Source of the DNA: Ariolimax columbianus
Lineage: Eukaryota; Mollusca; Gastropoda; Stylommatophora; Arionidae
NCBI GenBank assembly: GCA_036924085.1
Contig: JAVGWX010000002.1
Location: 88,920,941-88,984,940 of the forward strand
Reading direction: 5' to 3'
Length of the DNA stretch: 64,000 nt
Made by a program: the position numbers and the translations under genes
The notes under the pieces: generated by a model
What the model saw: only the letters and a program-made list of their open reading frames with translations
What the model was told of the DNA's origin: nothing
Databases searched by the model: none
Shown here: positions 48,001 to 57,000 of the stretch, piece by piece
How the letters are laid out: every line of letters starts with the position of its first letter
How positions within the stretch are numbered: the stretch's first letter is position 1

Positions 48001-51000
48001 GCATGGTTGCCAGATGAATCGGGTTTGTCAGCGGCAACAAGTCTACGGGTCACTAACCACTATTGTTTCAGGTGTTGACACATGGCCTGTAACTTACGTC
48101 GGGTTACATCGCCGTTCGATTTGGTTGCCCAAATTCTGACGGGACTGAGTTCAGCTGCACTGACTCAAATTCAATGAAGAAGAAAGAAATAAGTGGTTGT
48201 CTAAGCTCCTACCTTTATATTGTCTCTACAGCTAAGATCTGTTACAATTAACTTCCAATTTTCCCCTCTATCCAATGTCAATGTTTTCACTATGGGTGTG
48301 CCCAGGGGCCAAGATGTCAGCTCTTTTATTTGCACAAACCCCAGTATGACCAGAACAGTAGATCCACACAAGCTATCATAGATTCGAGACCACTGTCCGC
48401 CATCCACTTATGCCATAACCACTCCCCCTGTACCTTTGAAAGCAAGGATTTATGACCGACAGAAGAGACTGCAAAGCCCAGCAGAAAGCAGAGAAACTCA
48501 GAAGACTGACAGACCATTCAATGCATCAGAGACTAAATAGATTAGGAAATGGGAAACTAAAGCGGAGAAACTTTGCAGAAATAGCCAAAGCAAAAATGAG
48601 CGAAGACCCTATGAACACCGTAACAACACCAAAGCCCATCCCTACTGTACGCAAACCCACATGGAAGCAGCCTATCATTCTGGAGGTGGTAGAAAATATA
48701 CCAGGTATTGGAAACAAGAACAGCCAGACTGAAAAAGAAAGAAGAGACATACCCTGAGGTATATAGCGGAAGACTACCCAAGCATGGACTGGACCCATGC
48801 ATACACCGACAGTTCTGTAACAAACACAACACAGAATGGAGGGGCAAGTGTATTCCTGAGCCTACCAAATGGTAGAAAAAAAACACTGTCAGTGGCAACT
48901 GGAAAATTTTCAAGCAATTTCAGAGCGGAGGCAGAGGCACTGAAGGCTGCGGTAGAAGCAATGCTCACAGGCGAAAGCAATGAAAGCCAGATAGTCCTGT
49001 TCACAGATGCCCTGGCCGTAGTCACAGCACTAAAAAGCCAAAAAATACTGAGCTTAATGATTTAAGAGCAGTACTCTGTCAACTATGCCAGCAGTCCGCA
49101 CCAAAAAGAGTAGTGGTACAGTGGGTTCCATCCCACTGTAACATCCAAGACAACGAGGAGGGAGAAAGACTGGCAAAAGAAGGTGCAAGACTACCACAAC
49201 CAGATTCTAGTGTGACCTACGAAGAGTCCAAAAGGCTTATTAGGGCCAGATACATGGCCAAATGGGAAACAGAACATACTGGCTACACAAAAAACAATGC
49301 TTACTACCAGCTGAACAGAAGAGAGCAGGTCGTGGTCTTCAGACTCCGCACAGGCCACAACAGACTGAGGTACCATCTATTCAATAAACTGAAGATAGGT
49401 GGCACTGACGAATGCTCGTGTGGCACAGGGAAAATTACCGCTGAACATCTGCTGCAAAATTGTCCGACGTACGAGGACCAGAGAAAGCACATGTGGCCAT
49501 CACCAGTGGCAACACTAGACAAGCTCTATGGCAGTGTCGACAGCCTCAGGATGACAGCTGCTTTCTTCAAACAAATTCAAGTTGACGTCTGACAGCGTAC
49601 AAAGAAGAAGAAGAAGAAAGGATTTGAGAGTCAGAGACAATTATGACGTGCATTAAAGATGTAACTGAAGATCATAAATACCTAAACAAATATGTGCCAG
49701 CTTGGCAGCAAACCTACCAGCACGGCAAACAGCAAGATGCTGCCAATGTTCTCCGTGAAAGTCCTATCATGTAAACTGAAGGCAGCTTCCAAGATTATTC
49801 TGGGGAGAAATCAAATGGATTAGCTACATGAAATTGAAGATGAAGATGCACAGAACATTCAACATTTATTTCCCTAAATTCTTCATATATATTAAGGGAC
49901 CAAAGATGCAACAGTGAGTGAGCTGACAACAGCTTAGCTGGCTGCTAGCATCAGGGTCAGCAAACCAGAGCTGATCAAGACTCTGTTCCTTCTACAAGTG
50001 GTTGTCCTGTTAACAAGTGTAGTCTGGCTAGGAGAAAAGGGATCACAGTGCAAAGGCAAACCCGGTACCCAAAAAAGCCAGCTAAAACTAGTTGGGGCAC
50101 CAAAAGGCGCAAATATCGCTGCCTCACTGTTGGTTAGTTAGTTATTGATCCAGCGGCGTGTGGTGTCCTGCCCTTTGGCCCAATGCCATATAGTAGTATC
50201 TGGTAAGTTTTTGTGAGCTGTTGTTTAGTTCCGTACAATGTGCTCATTTGACCTTGGAGGAAGAAGCTCTTTCCTAACCCCAGCAAGCGCAGAACATTCA
50301 AAAAGATAGTGGCCAACAGTTTCATAGGGATGTGTGCACAGCCGGCACTCTGGAGTATGTATAGAGTAAGAAAAACAATACACACCAACGACCCTACAAA
50401 CAGGCAAAACAACTACTGAAGACTGCAAACAAAGAGGATTGGCTAAATAGATGGGGAATACTGGGAGAGAAATCTACACACATATGGCCATTCCAAATCC
50501 CAAAGACAACATCAACCTCCTGAAAAGGAGAGATCAAAGCACCATTTTTCAACTTCACACATCCAAATTTATAGTCACTTAAACAGAATATAACCAGCAT
50601 CACAGTAAACTATGTCACAAAGTCCTTTCCAAGACAAACGCAGACAAAGAAAAAGTAATATATATTTCCATCAGGGACGGTTAAGTGACACGGCTCACAA
50701 CCAGAAGGAACTGGGTTCGATCCCCATCACAGCACCGGCCGTTACCATGGGAAAGCAAACCTTTAGAAAATGCAGGAGGAAACAGACCCTTACATAAAAT
50801 GTATGACAAAGTCGGATGCACTTGGCCGACAGGCGCAAAATAAAAACCGCCTTGGGGAATACAGAAATGAGGTGACCGCCAAAAAAAAAAAAAAACCCAA
50901 AAAAATATTTCCGTCTTTCAGCCCTGACCAAGTTATTTCCAGGTCTGGCTTTAGATCCTTGGAGCATGAGATTGAAGTAGAAGTCCATCACATGTTTCTA

Positions 51001-54000
51001 TCTTCTTGAGTCCTATCCAACACTATTGTGGTCTCCTCTTTCACTGTTACTTGCCAGGTGCTCTTAGATCACCCCATTCTATTGTTTCCCTGTGAGCTCC
51101 AATCAAATGCAAATCTGGTTATATCGTCATCATCATGTAGTACACCCTTTGGAGAATGTTACTCTCACGACAGTCGATCTGCAAGACACTGGATCCCTGG
51201 TCAGCTATCCCACCTCTGCCATTGTTAACTATAGAGCCCCTGTAATGCTCCTTGTCTATCTTCTCCTCGGACTGCTTATGCCGCTTTTTCAAGGTATCAT
51301 ACCGTCCAGTATCATTCTTTCTGGTTATACTGTTAGGTTAATTTCTAATGTATAAGTTGTTTGTCCCATTCTTTGCCATTTATCTGTTATTACATCTGTC
51401 AATTCATAACAAGAAGTATGCAAATGAAACATATATTTGGGGTTGAAGATGCTTTGAACAAGACTCATAGCTAACTGCTTGTGTCAGTGTTAGCAAACCA
51501 GAGCTGTTAAGACCCTATTCTACATCCAAGTAGTGGCCCTGGAGAGAATAGCAATCAAAGAAGTAAGGCAGACGCGCTCCCAAAAATGTGCCGTGCTGAA
51601 ATCGAATGTGTCAACCGAAGGGTGCAGATATCAACTGTAATGTAAACTACAACACAATGTAATAAAACGTGTTCTTTATGCACAATCTTCTTCTTCGGCG
51701 CTCATCGTAAAAATGACGTTTGTGTATTAGTTTACAGCAAAATCCGGGATATCTTCACCTTTTGACTCAACACATCTAAATTCAGCTGGCTTTTTTGGGT
51801 ACCAGGTTTACCTTCCCATAGCAATTCTTATTCTCTTAGCCAGACTACATTAGTGCAGCCTGTTTCCAGGGCCGCCAATTGCAGGCAGAACAGGGTCTTG
51901 GTCAGCTCTACTTCGCTGACCACGATGCTAAACGGCCAGCTATGAGTCGCTGGGTCAGCTCTACTTCGCTGACCCTGATGCTAAACGGCCAGCTATGAGT
52001 CGCTGGGTCAGCTCTACTTTGCTGACCCCGATGCTAAACGGCCAGCTATGAGTCGCTGGGTCAGCTCTACTTTGCTGACCCCGATGCTAAACAGCCAGCT
52101 ATGAGTCGCTGGGTCAGCTCTACTTTGCTGACCCCGATGCTAAACGGCCAGCTATGAGTCGCTGGGTCAGCTCTTTCACTGTGCTGCATCTTCAATGTTT
52201 TTTCTTTAGCATAGGTCAGGCCAGGTCATCCCGTAACCAGTGAGGTCATTGGGGCACACATGAAGACACCCGCACAACCCCATGTATTCCATGTAGCGTT
52301 CCCTGGAAACAGGCTGTTTTCAGACTGGCTGCCAAGATGTGGATCCCCATAGTAGTGAGTGCCACGCAGATGAAGTCCAGCATAGCACAACTGCCTGGAG
52401 GACTGCGGTCCACCTTCATCTCCATGCTCGGGATGTGAGGAAAGCTACTACAACCCACCACTTAACGTCCTTTTCAGGGTGCACCAAAGAGTAAACTTAC
52501 TCATTGTGGGCATTAAACAACAAACAACATTAATACTGAACTCTCTCTCTCTCTTGTGTCTATAAAGGGCAAACAATCTCACCCCTGAATGCTCTAAAAA
52601 AACATTATTTTTTAAGAAATTAAAAATGTGTACTTACGGTGGTAACAAGAAAATAAAAAACTCATGAGGCTTGAAGAACTCGGGAAGATTCTTGGCCAAA
52701 CCAGAAAAGCTGGAAATCAAAACGGATTAGTTAAATATTCTGTAAAACATGTTTACTGATCCTATTTGTGTGTATTAGCTCTATATCAAGAGAACCTGTA
52801 GTGTCCCACCAAAACTGGCAGCAGCTAGTTTGACCCCTAGTTGCCGTCCCTGTTGAAGATTCTAGATGGCAAATAATAACATCTCAAAATAATTGAAACT
52901 TATTCACACAAAAATAATGGAAATGTACTTTGAAATAATTGCAGATTCTAAAAAGAATATCCTTTCCATTTACAAAAATGCAAAAGTAAAATATTAATTC
53001 CCTCTTAAATTAGCTACCTAAATGCAAAAAAAGAATACTCCCTTCTTTCACTAAAATGAAAAAATAACATTCAAAGGCCGCTCTGAAAGTAATGCCTTCT
53101 ATTTTATTATGATGTCCCACGATGTCAAAAGTGAATTTTGGCAGTATGATAGCAAAGTTTTAATCTTTTCACCAATATCCGTGAAATTTTGTTTCCATCC
53201 GACAGGTGGCAGTGGAGGAGCAGTTTGACATAATGGTGTCTGTCATGGAAGGGAGCTATAAACAGAGGTACGTTACTGAATTCCTCCATGGGGATAAAGT
53301 GCACTAATTGACATTCATCTTACGCTTGCTTAACGTTTACGGTGACCAGACAGTGGATGTTTGCACAGTGAGGCGGTGGGTTGAGTGTTTCAGCAGTGGC
53401 AAAAGCGACCTGAAGGACAAGACACGATCTAGACAGCCATGCACAGCAGAACATCTTGATCAGCTCATCCAAGCAAATCGAAGGATTACGACCAGGGAAC
53501 TGTCTACAGAGCTGGATATCGGCTTCAATGCATTGGAAACGCTTTGGAATATCAGAAAGTTTGCGTCAGGTGGGTCCCACGAATGCTCACACAGGAACAG
53601 AAAGAACATTGCATGCATGTTTGTCATGACCTCTTCATTACGAGGATGAAGGTGAGTTTCCTGGATCAAATCATCACTGGTGATGAGACATGGTGCCATC
53701 ACTTCAACCCTGAGTCAAAACAGTAGTCCATAGAGTAATGACATGTAAATTCCCCATCCAGGAAAAAGTTCAAGACGCAGCCCTCAGCGGTTAAAGCGAT
53801 GTGCAGTGTCGCTTGGGATAGGAAAGTGGTAATTCTTCTTGATTTCCTGGAACCTGGACAAACCATCAATTCTGACCGTTACATTACAATACTAAGCTGA
53901 GGGCTCGAATTTCAAAGGTCAGGCCAGATAAGAAGACAACCTGCCTTTTGCAACACGATACTGTCAGGCCCCATACCAGTTTAAAGACCATTGAGCACAC

Positions 54001-57000
54001 TGTCAGTATTGGCCGATCTGTCCTACCACAACCACCGTATAGTTCAGATTTGGCGCCTTCTGACTTCCATCTGTTCGGGCTAATGAAAGATGGACTGCGT
54101 GGGCAACATTTTCCTAGCAACAACGCTCACAAAGCAGCTATGAAACAGTGGGTCACCTCTGCTGGAGCAGATTTATATAAGCGTGGCAAGTATGCCCTTG
54201 TTCATCGTAGGAGAAAATGTATAGCCGAAGGTGGTGACAATGTTGAAAAATAGTTTTTTTAAGCCAAGACATTGCTCTATCAAATGGTGTTATTGTGTTC
54301 TTTTTCTCTGTTATGGTTTTCATTAAAGAAATTGGAGTCATTACTTTTGGAGCGCCCCTCATATTTGATTTTTTCTCCTTTCACCAAAATGCAAGTAATA
54401 AAAGGTAGTTACCACAGCTAATTTCCTCTTTTTTTCTATCCCCCATCATGCATAAAAATTGTAATAATAATTTCTTTCATTTATACCGAAATATGTTTCT
54501 AAAAAAGGACAATCTTATTTATATGCTGTCCTGTATATTGAGAATATGCTGTGAGATCCTTCTTCTTCTTCGTACGCAGTCAGACAGTAACCATTATTTT
54601 TTCGAAAAAAGCGGCGGTCATCCTGAGGCTGTCGCCGCTGCCATAGAGCTTGTCTTGCAGTTCCACTGGTGATGGCCACATCTGCTCTCTCTGATCCTCG
54701 TATGTCGGGCAGTTCTGCAGCAGATGTTCAGCGGTCATTTTACCGGTACCGCACGGGCATTCGTCGGTACCACCTATCTTCAATTTGTTGAATAGGTGGT
54801 ACCTCAGTCTATTGTGGCCATTGCGAAGTCTGAAGACAACGACCTGCTCTCTTCGGTTCAACTGGTAATAGGCATCGTTTTTGGTGTAACCAGTATGTTC
54901 GGTTTCCCATTTGGTCATGTATCTGGCTTTGATAAGCCGTTTTGACTCTTCGTACGTCATACTAGTATCTGTTTGTGGTAGTCTTGCACCTTCTTTTGCC
55001 AGTCTGTCTGCCTCCTCATTGCCTTGGATGTTGCAGTGTGATGGGACCCACTGTACCACTACCCTTTTTGGTGCGGACTGCTGGCACAGTTTGCAGAGTG
55101 CTGCTCTTAGGTCATTAAGCTCAGTGTTTTTCTGGCTTTTTAGCGCTATGACTACGGCGAGAGCATCTGTAAGCAGGACTATACGGCTTTCATTTTCTTT
55201 ATGTGTCGCTGTGAGATCCATATTTGCATGACCAATGACACACTAGGGATCTAGGATTGATGTGGTCAACACCATATAACCGCCTCTATTTCCCAGTTTT
55301 GCTCTTTTACCCATTCTTTTAGGCCTGGTCACCCTTGGAGCCGTTTGTGATAGAAAAAAATATCCCTCATCATCAATTGGGAACTGAACTTAGATTAATC
55401 AACTGGGCAGCCAAACCACTAATCATTGTGCCACAAGAATAGCATTTAATTTACATTTCTTTCTCAAATTACAAAAATAACTTTCACTTCCTTTCAAAAA
55501 TAGCATTCAATTTAATTCCTTGGCCAATTGCAGAAATAGCATCTTATGTCTCATTAATTCCTCAAATTTAAAAAAAAATGTATCCTCCTTCCACAAAAAT
55601 AGCATATTTATTTCTATCCTATCATCAAACTGCAAAAATAATAATTTATTTATGAGGCGTGATAAAATGAAATTCATCCCAGTGGCTTTTTTACGAACAT
55701 ATGAAAGGTACATCAGCAGGTATGGCAGAATTAAACAAAGCAATTGTTAGAAAGCAAGCATGCATTTTGAGTCATTAGAAGAAGTTGCTGTATGCTTTCA
55801 GAGATATGTCACACTGTTATTCTATTGTAGGAGACGGCTAATACCGTCAGTTAAAAAGGACTTTGGTTGATCATTGAACCATTTGTAACGGCTGTCATGA
55901 CGTCTGCTTTGGAGTGGAATAATTGTCCCTTTAGAGCCTTTTTTAAATGGACTGAACAAATGAAAGTCACATGGTGACAGATTGGGGATGTGAACTCGGT
56001 GTGGCAGAACTTCCCCCTTTGTCCATGCTAACCCTTAAGGCACAATATTCGCGAAATGTGGCCGAGCATTGCCATGCAACAGAATCACACTTCGTGAATG
56101 CATGCTGGGCTGTGTATTCTTGATGGCTTTATGAAGCGTGTCTAATGTGTCCTTGTAGCGGATGGCATGGATGTTCATGTCAGGTTCTTTAACGTCTAAT
56201 GGTAACAAAAATGCGGTCAGCATAACCTTACATGCGGAAAGCATGTGACAAATTTTTGTTTGTTTTTGTGATTCTAGATGTTTCCATTGCATGCTCGTTG
56301 TTTTGCTGCACGGCTCAAGGTTGTGGCACCATGATTCATCACCTACCACTGCGAGCAACAGAAACGCATCATGCTCTGCTTCGTAACCCAGCAAGTTGTT
56401 CAAAACTCCACCCCATGCATTTTTCCTAATGGTGGTCAGTCACCATTTGCGGGACACCATTATGAACACACCTTCGGATACTTCAGTTTCTTCTGAGCCT
56501 CCATTTGAACTGTCCCAAGCGAAACAGCAAATTCTTCCGCTAGTGAACGCAAGCTCCTACAATGATCCACCCATATTGCTACATTAATCTTGGTGATGAC
56601 TTCTTCTGTCACAACAATATGCGTTTCACCTGGTCCTAGAAGATCTTTCACTAACACACACCCTTCCCTAAACATTTTCACGCAGTCCTTCACTGTTCTT
56701 ATCGACACACATTTGTCACCATACACTATCTACACTCTGTGGTATTTGTTGACTAGTTGACATCCATCAGCTGTTAGGAACTGAATCACTTCTCGCTGAT
56801 CCCCTTGGACGGAATCCTGTATGACACCGACCATATTGTTAATGATCTGCAGCAGAATATATGCATGTTAGGAGAATGAACACGTGCTCGCTTGTTTATT
56901 GGTATGTGCTTAATATGTGAACTATGACATCCTCATGTTCCCTGTGTACTAGCGCATATGACGTACCACGGACATGTTTCATCTAATCACACCTCATACA

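Noticed and set aside
51901..52175. CRISPR-like array
   Set aside because: Units are continuous tandem repeats without unique spacers, and the genome is animal. The same holds for 26571-27150, 44753-45102 and 32490-33480.
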